Shown here piece after piece: positions 28,501-43,500 of a stretch of 64,000 nucleotides of DNA. This DNA comes from Erythrocercus mccallii (Eukaryota; Chordata; Aves; Passeriformes; Dicruridae): NCBI GenBank assembly GCA_013397435.1, contig VZRG01000032.1, forward strand, positions 1,472,931-1,536,930, written 5' to 3'. The stretch's first letter is position 1. Each line of letters begins with the position of its first letter. The notes beneath the pieces are model-generated. The model did not search any database and was not told the DNA's origin. It worked only from the letters and a program-made list of their open reading frames with translations. A program made the position numbers and the translations under genes.

Positions 28501-31500
28501 ACTTGTCAGAATAAAGGAACTTAAAAGCATGCACTTAAGTACAGCAAATAAAGCAAGCATGCACACACAAACACGAACAAAAAACTGTTAAAATTGTCTT
28601 CAGAAGAGGGTAGGTTTAATCATTGTCAAAAGCAAATAACTGAAAGAAGAAAAGGAAAAGTCACTTATAATTATTCTGAATACTTTATTAAAGGAAATGT
28701 TAATTACCTTCTCTGGTCTTTTCTAAGAGTATAAAAACTTTAAAGCATTTATTTCAACAACAGCATGAATTCGTGTCTGAAGTCTGCATCCATTGCTTTT
28801 GGAAATTCAAATTATTGTCACTTTCTATCACAAAAAACCAACTCAATATGCACAAAAAAATTATTAAACACATTATTAATTTTTTTTAAATGAACAACAA
28901 GAAAACAAGAATACAAAGATGCTCAAAAACTCAAGAGGTCACTTCCAAAAATGCATAGTACATTTGAGATCTTCCCCTCTCGTAAAGCAACATTTCTAGC
29001 AAGGTAGGTTCCTCTTGCTACGATCTAACCAACCACCTGAGTTGTATGGTTCTATAAGAACAAATCAGTAAACCTACTGCAAAATTAGCCACAAAATTAA
29101 AAGCTTATTTAAATTTAATGGCAGTAGATAGCATGTATTTTAGGTGATTAGAGAAATGTTTGTTCATATACATCCAATGGAGAAGGTATTACATCTTTGT
29201 TTATTAAGACAGTGGTAAAAACTCACTCTGAAGTGTTTCAAGTTCAGCCTTAGCCAGGGCATCTTCTTTCGCCTTCATTTTTGTTTCTTTATATTCTACA
29301 TATAATTGTCTGGCATCCTTTAAGAAAATGTTGCAATGGCATTAGCATCCTTATACAAACAAGTAATTGCAATGGCTCTGTTTTAAGTTCTCACTTAACC
29401 TCACACACACACAAAAAGATATATTTGTTTCCTTGAGTTACAGCAATTTTCAGTCTAAAACATAGAATTTGTGTAATAAAGGCTCAAATGTAATACCATT
29501 GATATTATTGACTATGATGCTCATTGACAACCTGAAAAGTAAAGTGGTTAGAGAAACTACCTACAGCTTTGCAGAGACCATGCACTCACTTTGGTCAAAT
29601 CAGCAATCTGGAAGTTCAAGGGAGAAAGAAATGTTTTTAATTAGTGTGCACAGGGACAAAGGCAACTGCTAGGCACCAATCGCCTTAATGTGAACTCATT
29701 AAGGTAACAATAACTGCATTTGCCAACTTGTTTGCCCCCCTTTTTTTTTTAAACCAACTTCTACATTGCTATTAAAGTGTTGAAAACATACTTGGATTAG
29801 ATTCTAATCTGAAATCTATAAAGTAAATGTACACATAAAACTAGAAGTCCTGTCACACATACACCACAATAAGGTATACCTTTCCAAAATCTGATGCATG
29901 AGTAATAATAGATTCATGTTGAAAGCTTTCCAATATGAACAACCAGATAGCTGAAGTAAGAAATATGGAGAGTTTCCTTACTCTCACCAGTGTATGATAT
30001 TTCTATGCTGATTCAAAAACAAGGAATCCATAACAGAAATCCTGAAATACAGAAATGGTTATCTTTATCAAGCATGTAGAATGTCTATTGTATTACATAA
30101 AAATTAATTACAGCATTAGATAGACTTTATCTTAGATCTTTTTACCCAAAAATACTTTTTGGTGTTATTACACTAACAGGACCACTTTTTACAGATAAAG
30201 AGTAACTTAAAAATTAAAATTTCAATGCAGAATGTCTTGTAAAATGGTAGTAAATATTTTTTATAATTTCAACTGTATTTAAACAAAACCTGGTATCAAC
30301 AACATGAAATAAGACACCTTAAGAAATCTTGAAAGAAAAATCTGAGCTAAGCAGTCATTATCACTGACTCTAATGGTAGAAATCATCCCGTTCTCCTTGC
30401 AAAGATACAACAGTTGTTCTCCATGTTATACCTGCATTCACCCTTTCAAAGCTATTTGAAGGAGGTTGGAAAGCACATGACAGGAATTGTGACCAATCTC
30501 TGAGCAGAACTTTGTAGTGGTTTAGAGACATCTCATAGATACAGCTCAGCATGCTTGAAGAACAGCTCTGACAAATTCCCACAAAAGATCAGTAAAGTTC
30601 CACCTCCTTCCAAAACACCTCTTCTTACTCTCTATTTTTTTTTCCACTGGGTACAGGAAATAGAAAGTTATAATTTTTTTGCCAGTTTTATGTAGGAAAT
30701 CTCTGCACACAAAAGTAATTTTAAAGGGTTCACATAACTTTTTGCTTCTGGAACATAACAGAAGAGAGCATCTCACATGCTAATAGTTTTAGAATTGGGA
30801 AAAAGGGGTATTTTTAAGCAGAGTTGTGGCTAAAAAAGGTGTAATTACAGGAGGACTAGCATTAACAGCAAACATGTAGGCTTTGAGGAGACATATTTGA
30901 ATTACAAAATTAGGATCAGCACTGGTTCTCTTTTTAGTTTACCTGAAATAAGAATTCCCTGCCACACTGGAAACTTTATACTCTCAAGGTTTGGCCTACT
31001 TGCAAAATTAGGAAACAGAAACAGTCATAAATACAATAGTTCATTTCTGCTGAGTTTGAGACATTTGGGTTGCGTGGCATACACAGGACTCAGACTTACG
31101 GATATCCAAAAAATGCTTTTGTTTAAGGCTATGATTTCAAAATGGCTACAATTAACTGGCATTTAAATTTAACCCATTTAACACTGAAAGCCAATATTTG
31201 ATGCTAAATTCTGTTGTAAAATCCATTATTGCTTGTGGGATCTCCAGACAGCAGGCACTAGGGGGTAACTGTCAATCTCTCCAGCACGTCAATCACAGAA
31301 CAATTGGAAATGTGGCTCAGATGAAAATGAGACACAATAGCTGAACAACAAAGAAAACTAGTCAGAAGCACGTAAATGAAATTTGGTAGTATTGTTGCTT
31401 TACAGATATAGAATGGATTACCACTACAAATGGAGCAATATGCAGGTAACAAAGGCAGCATCAGTCTTTCATCTTATCAGTAAGATTATTATGGCTAGTA

Positions 31501-34500
31501 CCATAATAACAAAAAAGGGGAAACTGCACATTTTGAAGCATACACAAATGTATACATGTAAAGAATAGCAAAAAAAAAAACCAACAAAAGGCTTTATTCA
31601 AAACAGCTTTTGAAGATTTGAAAATCAAATCCTTCCCACAAAAAAAAATATGAGTGGCTCTACAGGTTGTAAAGAAAAATTAAAAGGCCACAGACACAAA
31701 TTTTATGTGTATCAGACCTTACAGATCAAAATGAAAAAACACTGGAAACCCATATAATATAGGAAGTTCTTTGAAGAAAACTTCTGCCTTAATGTAAATA
31801 AGCCCCTTTCAATTTATTCTTCATTAGCTTTCAATCAGTCTAAACAGGAATATTTGTTTTCAAGAATATTCAGTTTTGGTAGTGTAAGTATTTCAAAATA
31901 GATTTATGCTCAGATTTTTTACTTTTCCAAAGTGATAAATTTAAGCAGTCATTTTGTCTCAATACAAGCATTTTAGGGCCCTAAAGACACTGACAATCTC
32001 TTCCAATCTAATGCTCCTTCTCCATGATTCAGAAAAAATTTATAGCTCAAAACATCAAAATTTTATACTTAATGTATACTTCACCTTCAAGAGGTAACAG
32101 ACATAAGAAAAGCAATATTTTTGTACTTCTGGGGTGGAAAGATACAGAGAAAAGAGACACAAATACAAAGCTTGGAAAGTTCCAACTAAAACTCCACCTT
32201 ACCTAATCAGAAGTATTTTCTTATTTGCAGGAGTTTAAGAAGTTTTCAAAAAAAATCATCGAAACAAATACATTATTTCTTCTCACCAATAAAGCAGTAT
32301 AACATGTAATTAGTTAAGCATAAAGAATAAAGACGAGGGCTGATATATGCTGGTTTATTATGCTATAAATTCAAATAAATACTTTCCAAAAAGGAACAGA
32401 ATGAAAAAAGACTGTATTGGAAATGCAAAATTCTACTATTAGTATTTCTAAATTATATTTAAAGTGCCATATATAGGAAAATCCTGTGATTACCCTCATA
32501 TTTAATCACATGAATGAAGAATACTGCAAAATTCTTGAAAATATAGTTTCTCTCTTTATATCAGTATAATCTCATGTTCTTAAATTGAGATTGCCCAGAG
32601 AAAGCTGAGCCTGAGTTGTGCAGAAACACAAATTCCTGATACTGAACTTTCAAGGGTTTCTTTCATTTGTTTGTTTTAGGGTTTGAGGCCTTGGTTGGGG
32701 TTTTAGGTGTTTTTTTGTTTGTTGCTTTAAATCAAGAGACAGAGCATTTATTCAAACTGTATTAATTCTAGAAGAAAAAACTTCCATTCTGAGTAAGACT
32801 AAGTCATTTTGGCTTCTCCTTAATTTTTGGGTAGGATAATGAGGCTTTGTTGGTTTGTTAGCTTTGCGGTTTTTGGGTTTTCGTTGTTTGGGTATTTTCC
32901 CCTCCAGTAAATATTAAATCCTCCTGGCTTTCTGGTCTACCTCAAAAGAAACTGGAGATTAGGAGAAAGAAAGCAACTTGCTGTATGAGAACCTAATTTC
33001 AGATTTTTTGATAGAAACACCTCACATTTTAGTTCTTTGGTTAAGGGACTAATACAAATAAAATTCACAGTTAACTGAAAACTTTCTCACAAGCATACTT
33101 AAAATCAGTATACTAAAATAATTTACTTTGGACTAATTTTTGTTACATTAAAAACAAATACTTTTATGGAGCTATTGAACAAATTTTTTGTCTTTTTGAC
33201 CACAGTATTATTGTATGCAATTTATATTAAAAGGAGAGAAAAAGAGAGGTAAATTAAATTTACTCCACCAGCCGACCTTCAATTTGCTATTCCTATGCAA
33301 TAAAAATTCCAGCCATTACACCACAGCAAAAATACTCTTTGGATAGGGTCCTGAACTAGTGCCATCAATGTGTTATGGTAAGAAACAATGTTTAAAAAAA
33401 AAAAGAGTTGAACATTATGATTTATACTTCTCTTTGGCATTTTTACTTCTTTGCCCAAAGGCAATCTAGTAAACAAATAGGAATTACATTACTTCCTCTT
33501 TTATAATCAAAAAATCATGCTTTGCCTGTAGAACAATCCCAGGTGTGGGGAGGCTCTTCAGCTGTGTACAGCCCCTGGGCAGTTGTGGCTGCTTCCCAAG
33601 CCTTGGTGCACCATGTGACCAGCAGCTGGCTGTGCCACTGCAGTCTCTGCTGGGAATTCCATGTGCCCAGTGGTGAGACAAAGGCAGCCAGAAGGGGAAA
33701 CAGCGGTCAGTGCTGCAAGGCCTCTCTGGGACCCATTTCACACCCCATGAAGCCTCATACCACAGCAGACCAGTAGCAATAATTGAGAGCCAGTATTGCC
33801 TCCTACGCATGAGCTACTCACACTCATGTGGTAGGACATGTAGACTTACTGTAAGTGATATAAAGAAGCTGCCACAGCACAGCAGGCAATTAAAAGCAAT
33901 TTTCTTTACTGTCTTACATTTATTTAAAACTTTTAGTATTTTTGCAGCACATTTTTCCTCCAGAGCCTCAAGTAGTACCCTGTTAGACACAAATTATTTT
34001 TGCTCACTTGCATACACCCAGAATACTTGTTTTACCATCCACTCTCCTCTGACCTGCTTCTAAGCTTCTAATTGACCTCAGGGTCAAGAGCTTCATCCTT
34101 ACTTTGGTTCTCCCAACAGCTGCAAAATAGCAAGAAACAGAGCAAATGGGCAATCACTCGTGCCACACATCCTGCAATTGCTTGCTGCCGACAAATTATA
34201 CCAACATTGGTGCTATACAGTAAATTGGAACATGTCAAAACCCCCAAAACCCTGTAAAGCTTGGAAATAGAGAGATATTTAACCTTACTGACTTGAATAA
34301 ATCCTTTTTTAAAAAAATATTTTTAAGGCATATGTTATTAAATGCAATAAATTTTGTTTCAATCTCACACCATTTTATATAAAGTCACATGTGAAGACAG
34401 AAACAACCCACAAATACATTTGCTGACCTAATCAAATCTTGCTTGGAAGCTAACCTGCCAAAGGAGATGCCCTGCTGGCAAAGCCTCTTGAGTTTAATGA

Positions 34501-37500
34501 CACATTGCCAATCCATTTAAGGCCAAAGCTGAACCATCTCTAAACAGGTGTTGAATTGTGATCATGGATTAAAAGAAAACCTGAGGAGAAAATGCCAAGA
34601 AATTAAACACCTCTGGGTCACTAGTTTGAATCTATTCCAGACTACTAAATCAGCTACAGTAATTACCATCTGCTAGTCTACATAAAAATAAATTACTGGC
34701 TTTTTTGTTTTAATTCACTTTGTGCTACACAAAGGTCTTTATAAACACAAGTTTCAATTGTAATTGAAAGCTTTCTTGATAACCTCACTAGGTTATACCC
34801 AGTGCAACTATGTACTAAGCTCAAACTGCTTTCTCATTACTGGTGAGCCACCAGTTTTCCCAACACCTCACTGCAAGGGTGTGTGCTCTACACCTATAGG
34901 ATTACAGATAGAAGAAGGAAACTTTACTTTTTTTAACAAGAAACCATTTCTGTCTGAAACAAACAAAAATGCTTTCTGCTCCGTTACCCTCAGGAAACAG
35001 CAGGCTCATAATTCAGTCGGAGTAAAAATAAAGACATTCACTGCTAAACTTCACCACATCAGTGTGGAGGAAAAGTTGACAGGACCGCTAAGAAACATGC
35101 CTATCTTCTGTTTTCTGAAGGAAAAATTTTGTGAAGAATAATTAAAAACATTTTTCAAAAAGACCACTTTTCTTAAGTTATACGTCCAAACATCCAAAAC
35201 AACCCACCCTCTAGTCTGCTGGTTTTGGAATAAACTGAAATTTACTTATGGCAGCTCTCCCTCAAAACCTAAGTACACTTAACACAACTGTCTGGTCTGT
35301 ATTACATACACAATTTGAACTGAAATTCTTGCACACTACATGTAGCTTGTTTATTTTATTCTAAGAAATTTCAGTTTTAATAAGCATTTTAATTGAGCTT
35401 CTGGGGGTTTCTTCCCCCCCCTCTTTTTTAAAATACATTACCTTTTTTCCAGGTCATTCACATGAAAGCGTTAACTAAAATGGCCTTAGAAAGAATTTTC
35501 ATTCTTTTTCTATTTTTTTCTTATTCTACATTACAAGAATTAAACTTGGTAACAGGCAACGTAATTTACACTCCACTTAAATTTCTTTCACAGGACACAT
35601 TTGATTTATGATGCATTTTATGTATTTTTCTCCCTTTGCTTCCTCAGACAAACTTTAAAATGCTGTTTTACTCCTAAATTTAACTAAATTCAATGTGTGG
35701 ATATAAAATCTATGTACTTTCTCTCAAAATACAATTATCAACAGTTTAAAAAACCTGCTCATTTTCTTAGTTTCTCTCATCATCCTCTCACATATTTTTC
35801 TTCCAGTTTCTTGACATAAAATGCAGGCTACAATAAAATGGCATAGGCCATCACAAGGGCATGCAAACAAAGCATTTTTCTTCAGTGAAGGCTCACCTTA
35901 ATTATTTTAAGTGCCTCCTTCTGAAATCTGACATTTTGAAGGAGAAAGGGAAGTAGGAGAAAGACACTCGGATAAATGAGAGCCAGGCATGAGCAGAAGC
36001 TCAGCAACCTGAATCCTCAGACACAGATGTTGCAAGAAAATTCACATTAACTATAGGGGGATAGAGGGATGCTAGGAAAAAAAAAAAAGAGTTAAAAATT
36101 TTTATTTGTTGCTTTTGTTGTTATGATGTTATGTTTGATTTGGTTTGGGTTTTTTTAAGGAAGTCTCCTCTGAGGAAGAACTTGTGTCTGTTTCATTAGT
36201 TTGAGGAAACAGTTCAGCTGTTTTACTGGCAGGGCTTTGAAAAACTCAATGGCAGAGAAACATTCAGTTAAAAGCATTGCTAACTCTTCCCCTTTCCTAT
36301 CCCAAACATGGTTCAATTAAATATGGATCCATTTTTAGAAATTAAGCTATAATTGGATTAATTGCAACTGAACGACAGATTTTGAAAACAATTCGTTGGC
36401 TCTTAAATGACTGGAGAAATCATTTAGATTAAAACAATAAACAACTAAAATCTCTGATGTCAACCACTTGCAATACGACATGTAACAGTACTCAGTATAT
36501 GTAGGATCCTTCATCTTCTGCCTTAGTGATTTTAGTTATATTAAAAGTACCCTGAAATCTAAAGCCTGTGTATTACTGAAGAAAAAAGCACTCAGATTTA
36601 ATACAGGACCTCTGTACCAGGGTATAATCTTAGAAGTACAGATAACTTTTTGCTCCATGTTGGTCATTAAGGCAGATCTCACCAAAATGTTAAATATACA
36701 TCAAAACCAAAAGAACCCAGAGGTCTCTCTGTCAAGGTAGTTACAACACACCAGGTATCTTTTCAACTGTCATTTCAGAACACATCTCCAACATGAGGTC
36801 ACTGCTGCTCTTATGCTCTTCAGAAGGGGTGATACTTCTTTAAATATTGTTAAGTAATAAATAACAAGCTATTTAAAATAGCTTGTAAATAAATGTAAAT
36901 AATTTATTTCAGTCACCTGAAGCCCTGAATAGTTTTAACATTGAAGATTATTTATGATTTATTGCATTTTAACTCATGTAACCAATGGGTCACGTTAAAC
37001 AACAACAAAACAAACCCTGCAGTTAAGCAGTAGTGTCATTTTTATATGGGCAAATTTACTCTAGAACCCTTCTCTCCTTTCCTTCCTCTTTGCTTCAAAG
37101 CCTTCCTGCTCTGAATTCCTCTACAACATGCTTCCCTTGCCACTAAACGCCTGCTTGATGGTCTCCAATTTTCCAGGAGTTACTGGACAGCTTTTTTTCC
37201 AGTACTATTAATTAATTAATTAATTAAGGGAATAGTCATCCAAAAAAGGGCTAAGTTCTACAAAGCATGAAACATCACTTTTGTTGTATTTTTTTTCTGC
37301 CAATTCTGACAGGCATAGGAGCTGCTTTTTTAACAGCAAGCCTGAAACCTGTTATACTAACACAAAATTATCTTAATATAAAAATTACAAGAAGCTCATA
37401 AGAAGTCCTAATTTTAAATTATTCACCAATCTTACTATATTGTGTGATTTTTAAAAATTTTGCAATAAAAGCAAAAGGGAAAGTACTATAATTATGAATA

Positions 37501-40500
37501 AAGATTCAAAAATGCAGGAACAGTTTGCTGACCCTAATTATTTTCTATCTGACTCACCTTGATGAGGAATGAACATCAAAGCTTAATTTGGACACAACAG
37601 TTGATTAAGCATAATCAACTTGATTTACAAACTTGCAAAAAGAAAGTTTTTTTAATAAAACAGCCCCGAAGTTCTGACAAAAATTTTAAGAGAGAGACTA
37701 ACTTTTGCCTCTGTTTGTAGGAAAAGTTAAAGCCTGTAAAAATGGATGCTTGCTGGAAGACCAGGCATTACTGCATTTATAACTTTTACAAGGGTTTAAA
37801 TAAGGGAGTAGGAGGTATACCTACAGTCTTTTTCTAGCTTGAACACAGACAAAACCCAAACACTGATGCCATTTCTACTACTTATACTTTTAAGTTAACA
37901 CTCAATATTTCTGTAAACCAAAGTAAAATCCACCTCACATTGCCTGATCCATATTACAAGTAACAAAGGTATTAAAAACAAAACAGTGTATTTAAGGAAG
38001 ATGCAAAGAAAGAGCAAGTGATATTAAAAAAGTTATTGTGGTAACTGATCTGACAATACTTCCATTGATTGAAAACCAGCTAGATTTTACAGTTTATAGT
38101 ATTAGATTAAAACACAATTACTGTGAGCAAGCTTGCCACATTGATGTTTATAAATTACAACCATGCTTTTGTTATTTTACCTCAGCAACTTCAGGTATCA
38201 ATTTGTATTATTATTCAGTAAATTAAAGAAAGGAACTCTGTGATAAAAAGTAATTTCACTGTCACCCCAGATTTAAATGGCATATTAAAATTTGCTATGA
38301 AATTATAGAATTTGCTGATTTGAGATTAAAGTACTTTTGTTAACATCACTTAAAAAACATTGCTATTCCTAATTAGATGGATGTATATCACCCCTCTCCC
38401 ATCATTTATTCTTGTAGTTGTGCCTAACAGAAACTACTTTCCTAGCTCATTAAGATTAATATGCATTTAAAATACATTCATATTTCCATGAACTTATATC
38501 AAATTTGCCTCCAAAGAGTAATTTCTTTATATATATATATGCTATGTGTGTGAGCCAAAAAATTAATTAAGAACAAGTATTACACATCTGATTATGCATA
38601 ATAACATCATCAAGAAAAATTAAGTAACACAATTTAACATCATTACAGTTACCTGGAATAACTGAGGTAAAGCTTTCACTGTGAGACAGAACCATATTCC
38701 CAGCTTGCATGGAAGTAAGTCATGCCACTGTGGTTTGTCCAGTACCCTGCAGTCAAATAAAATTGTAGGTTTTTCATTATTGCCACACAATCTCAAAGCC
38801 AGAACTTTCCCATTATCCTTTAAAAGGATTATCATTTGTCAACTCCCATAAAAATGTCTAATAAACATAATAATAAACATTTAAAACATTTAATACAAAA
38901 TATGTAATAACTAACTTCTAATAATTTCTGTATTTTGATCTCCTAAAAAGACTTTTCTTCAAGAAAATAAATTCATAAACCACATAATCACTTTAAATTA
39001 AAAAAAACCAAAAAGCCACTCAAGCCTCAACCAAGTGTTCACAAGTGCTGACAACCAGATATGAAGACTGTAGCATAAACAAAACAATACATAAAAATTA
39101 ATGTCATTTGCAGTTCACTGGAGCATTACTCACTGATGTCATCAGGAAAGACGACAGGCAGAATGGTCTCTGATCTCTATCCCTCATTGATCCAGTTCAT
39201 GCCCCTGCTGTGTGAACTATTTAAACCCTTTATTTCTTTCTATGAATCAATAGAAGAAATAGTGGTATCTTTTGGAGTGTCCTGAAAGTCACTATTTCCC
39301 TATGTGTTCCTTGACAAACAATGTGTTAGAAGCCTTTACCAACACGCTCATTTTTAAGCTAATCAGATAAAAAGCAGACAAGCATTAAAACCCCATAAAA
39401 ACTCCTTGCTTGGAACAGTAATAAATTAAACCTCAAATAAATTGAAATTTGTTAACTGTAATCAAAGGCAAAAACCCTTAAGGAGGGAAGAAGTTCTAAA
39501 ATCTTCTGAAATTAACTTCTAGAAATAATACTCTTTTACAAGACAGATGCCTTTAATTCAGCCCTAATCTTTCAATGATTATTGACCTGCTGAATAAACA
39601 CCACATGTTTATTTACAAATGCAAACCTGAAAACACATCTACACTAGCACACTTTAATCAGCAGTGGCTATTACTATAAATACAGTTACTTTTCTCACAG
39701 AGTATTTCAAAGATGTGTAAAGAAAATGAGAGAACTCTATCAGTAGCTGACAGAATGTTTTAAAATGCAGAAAACAAGAGAGTTCTTTCTCACCTTTCAC
39801 TTTTGTCTAGAGCAGCAAGTTTGGCTTCATCTGTACTCCTGCCGCCTGCTTTTTTCTTCTTTTCCCTCTTTTTTCTGCTAAGCAGTTCATCCTTGATGTA
39901 GAAAGAACTACGGTTACAGGTTATCATTAGAACGTAAACCACAAATGTTACTGGGACTCCTCTGTGAAGGGTAAACAGTAGAGTAGCATTTATGCAAATG
40001 TATCTGGGGTCCTACATGATTAAGTAAAATGATCTATCTTAACAATAACTGTTGCCATGGTATCCAGTCTTTAAACACACATGAAGTCCAGTTCTGTCAC
40101 TCATGTGTATCACCATAGCAATCAAAGTTTTCTAAGAAGAGAAAGCATTCAACTTGCCTCCTTTCTCATTCATCAACTTCAATAATGCAGTGGAAAATAA
40201 AAAAATGTAAATAGATGCTAATGTATGAACATTTTTCAAGTTATGCTTAGTTTTTTTCTTAGTCTAAGTGCAACAGACTTTTATATGACAAAAAAATTAT
40301 CAAAAAATAATGTGATTTATGCTGCTTATCAATTCCCACCCTATTCAAACCAAAAAAAGCATGTAGCTTAGAACAAAGGCAAAGCAAGTATGACTTTTAA
40401 ACAAGTAAAACCTTACTATTATAAACCCTAGATATGACTACGGTACCATATGATTCTTCATCAACAAATGATAGACTTTTTCTGTTCTTCCTTCAAGCTA

Positions 40501-43500
40501 AAAACCTAGGACCAGCTCTTGCAATTTATTACCAATTCTAGAAAAATTAAGTAGTTTTTAGATTACTATTTCTAAGATGCTGAATATCTCATTCTGTAAT
40601 TATCATCATTTTAAATATAATAATTTTAAAATATGAAAAATCCAAATTCAAACCAGGGGAAATGCTAGAGATCTCTATAATATTCAAACTTCTACAGGAA
40701 ATTCAGTACTAATAATTGAAGCAAGTTTGATTTATTACCAATACTTACCAGCTGTTTTTCCAGGTAGATTGACCAAACCACAGCATAATGACCCACTGTG
40801 AGTATAATGAACAAGAGTAGTGCCAGCTCAGCATTGCTCATTTTTCTCACCCGCCTGTAGTAGAACACAGGCTGTCGCCAATCTGGTAGTCCATTGATCA
40901 GAATATCATCATACCTACAGTAGCAAACATAACAGGCTTTCATGGAGAGCTAAAAATGAAATAAGCCCAACCATCCAATTATAAAACAAAAGATAATCCA
41001 CAGAGTGCTTGAATAATACACACACAAAAGATCATTTAGTAATTTTTTTTTGGAGAGCAATGCCTTGTTTTGTCAGCAGATACACTTGCATGTAGAAACA
41101 AACAGGCTCCAAACACTGGGGCAGGGAAAAAAAAAATCCACATGTTCCTGCAACACTTATCCCCCTCCTCCTCCAAGTTCATTCACTTCTGAAGTAAGAG
41201 ACTTCCAGAAATGTCGATGTGCTCTACGTGCTCAGTAATCAGTGGGCAGGTCTCCATGATCGAAGTAAGTAACAACCCACTAACAACTAAAGAGGTAGCC
41301 AAGAACAAATATCTCAAACACTAGAAACCCTTTTTTCTTTCACACATTAAATGCACAAGTGCTGGGGGGAGGGGAGAGGTATCTGCTTTTTGGTTTTGTC
41401 CTTTAGTACCACATAATCCACTAGGTAAAAACATGCCAGATTTATACCATCTTTGTAAGATAAGAGTTTAAATTAGAGGCTTGATATTGATGTTTGAAAA
41501 CAAAGTTCACCAGTTTTTGATTTTCTACTTGAAACACTGTCTTCAAAATCAAGCTGTTTTATAACTCTTTAATTATTAACCCTACCAACTGTACAGAAAC
41601 TATTTTATGACAATCCCTTTTCCTTCACACAAAGATCTTGAAATATCTTAGTATGTCTGAGGTCTTTTATTTACAGTATTTGTGCAATTTAAAAATAAAC
41701 AAACCACAGACATGCAAACCAGATTTTTTAAAATTAACTTTTCAGAGTAAAGTTTCAAACAAAAATCTCTACAGTACACTCAAAAACCTATATGTTCAAG
41801 ATGCACAACCTGTTAATCTTAAATTGAACACAACTCATTACATATTCCAATCACACCATTTCCAGAATTAAATCTGCACTGAAAGGCCTAATTTGGTGCA
41901 ACACATTGACCAAAATATTTTAATTAAAAATATTCTGAGTTAGTCGCAGGCCTAATTACAGGAATAGAAATAGGGCCTATATTGTCATGCAGGTCAGTAG
42001 AACTCAGTAGTAGGTTTTTCTCAAGTAAATTGACCAATCCAGGAATAATAGCGCAGCTGCTAAACTGCCAGTCTTGACATGTAAATCAATTTAAATGCAA
42101 CAACTGCACTAGCTACTTTGATAGTTATTAAATTGATACCTTGGAGATGCACTAAAAAAAATTTCCACAAGCAAATTCATTTTAAGCAGAAAAAGAAGCA
42201 GTGGTTTTCAATTAAAAAATATACCTTAATATTGTGCATATCTGAAAAGCTAACTTCTGATAATACATTTTTTCAAGTTAGCACCATTATATCTGCATAA
42301 AAGATTTAACACCTCAGGATTCTGCTGTGTTCTGAATGATACCAGAAGTAAAATTTGTATTACAAAATTCTATCTTCCATTACAACTATGAGAATACTAC
42401 GGTTAACATCTATTATTGTAAAATTTGAACTAATAACTTTTTTCCTTTCCCAGTAAGTCAGAACAAATTAACTACTGATACCTTAATACAAACTGTTCAG
42501 AAAAATCGCTTATGATGTTATTTTAAAATTAAAATTTGTACTTAACTTTTGTTTAAGAAATAAGTCCAAGTTTTAGCCTTTAAAAATATTAAGACATTTA
42601 CAAGATTTTAGTGAAAATAGAAGAGAATATTTTAGAAACAGAACCATCTTTAAAACAAATTAGGTTGATGACAAGGTTTTACATAAGATGTTCTTCCTTT
42701 GAAATCTTCAAAGAAATACATTTACAATCTAATTTAATACTAATATACATTTATTAAGCAGTTGCTTTCTTATATACTACGGGTTGTTAATTGATGTACT
42801 GAAAAAGTGGCTACTGATTAAATAAAGTCCATATATGCTGATGGTAAAAATATTGTCATATGTAACCCAAGATTTTAAACTAATGATTGGCAACCACATT
42901 CTATTATAAATTATCTGTTAAGAAAAAATAAATGAAGACAGCAGAGCCTCTTGCATTAAGTGCTTTAAACAGCACTTGGTATTTACTAGGCTATGGCTGC
43001 TGCTCTGAACAACAGCCTCCACGGATTAAGTCTCAGAATCAATGCGCTATTGATTTTACTATCAATGAGCATTATGGCTCACACGACTGGCCATTTTAAG
43101 GGAAGATAGCTTCTATTATAACCCACTTTTTAGAATATATACTGTTAAAAGATAAATCACTGCTTTCAATAGTAATTAAGCTCTGTATTTGAAAAATAAA
43201 GATATCAATGATTTTTAGGTTTTCAACTGGAAAATGATCCTACTGAAACTCAGAGGCTTCCAGAATTTTTAAATCATAATTTTCAAATTGAGAATGTGAT
43301 TTAATTAAAAGTTTCTCATTAAAGAATTCCTGTATAGACACTTATATTAACTATGAAAGAGTTAATCCGTGTGCATCAAGAACTACATTTGGAATTTAAT
43401 TACAAAGCATTCTTTTGACAACCTATATTAATTGTAACTCTAGGAAAAAAACCAACCTGAAAAGAAGGATTTTGCAGGGTCTTTCCCACAAACATATGCA

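Larger units (their letters stand above)
19532..29226 (-). other. DNAJC1 intron 7
   Basis: About 9.7 kb of AT-rich intron. It holds the 54-bp duplication at its 3' end (19578-19685), a possible very old LINE remnant near 25.5-25.7 kb and an unusually GC-rich patch at 27.66-28.01 kb. I see nothing else I can name. Confidence 0.85.
29318..38652 (-). other. DNAJC1 intron 6
   Basis: About 9.3 kb. It contains a GC-rich patch at 33.53-33.80 kb, an 11-bp-arm palindrome at 36864-36886 and TTAA and TA microsatellites at 37.2 and 38.5 kb. No exon or recognisable mobile element is visible in the rest. Confidence 0.85.
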
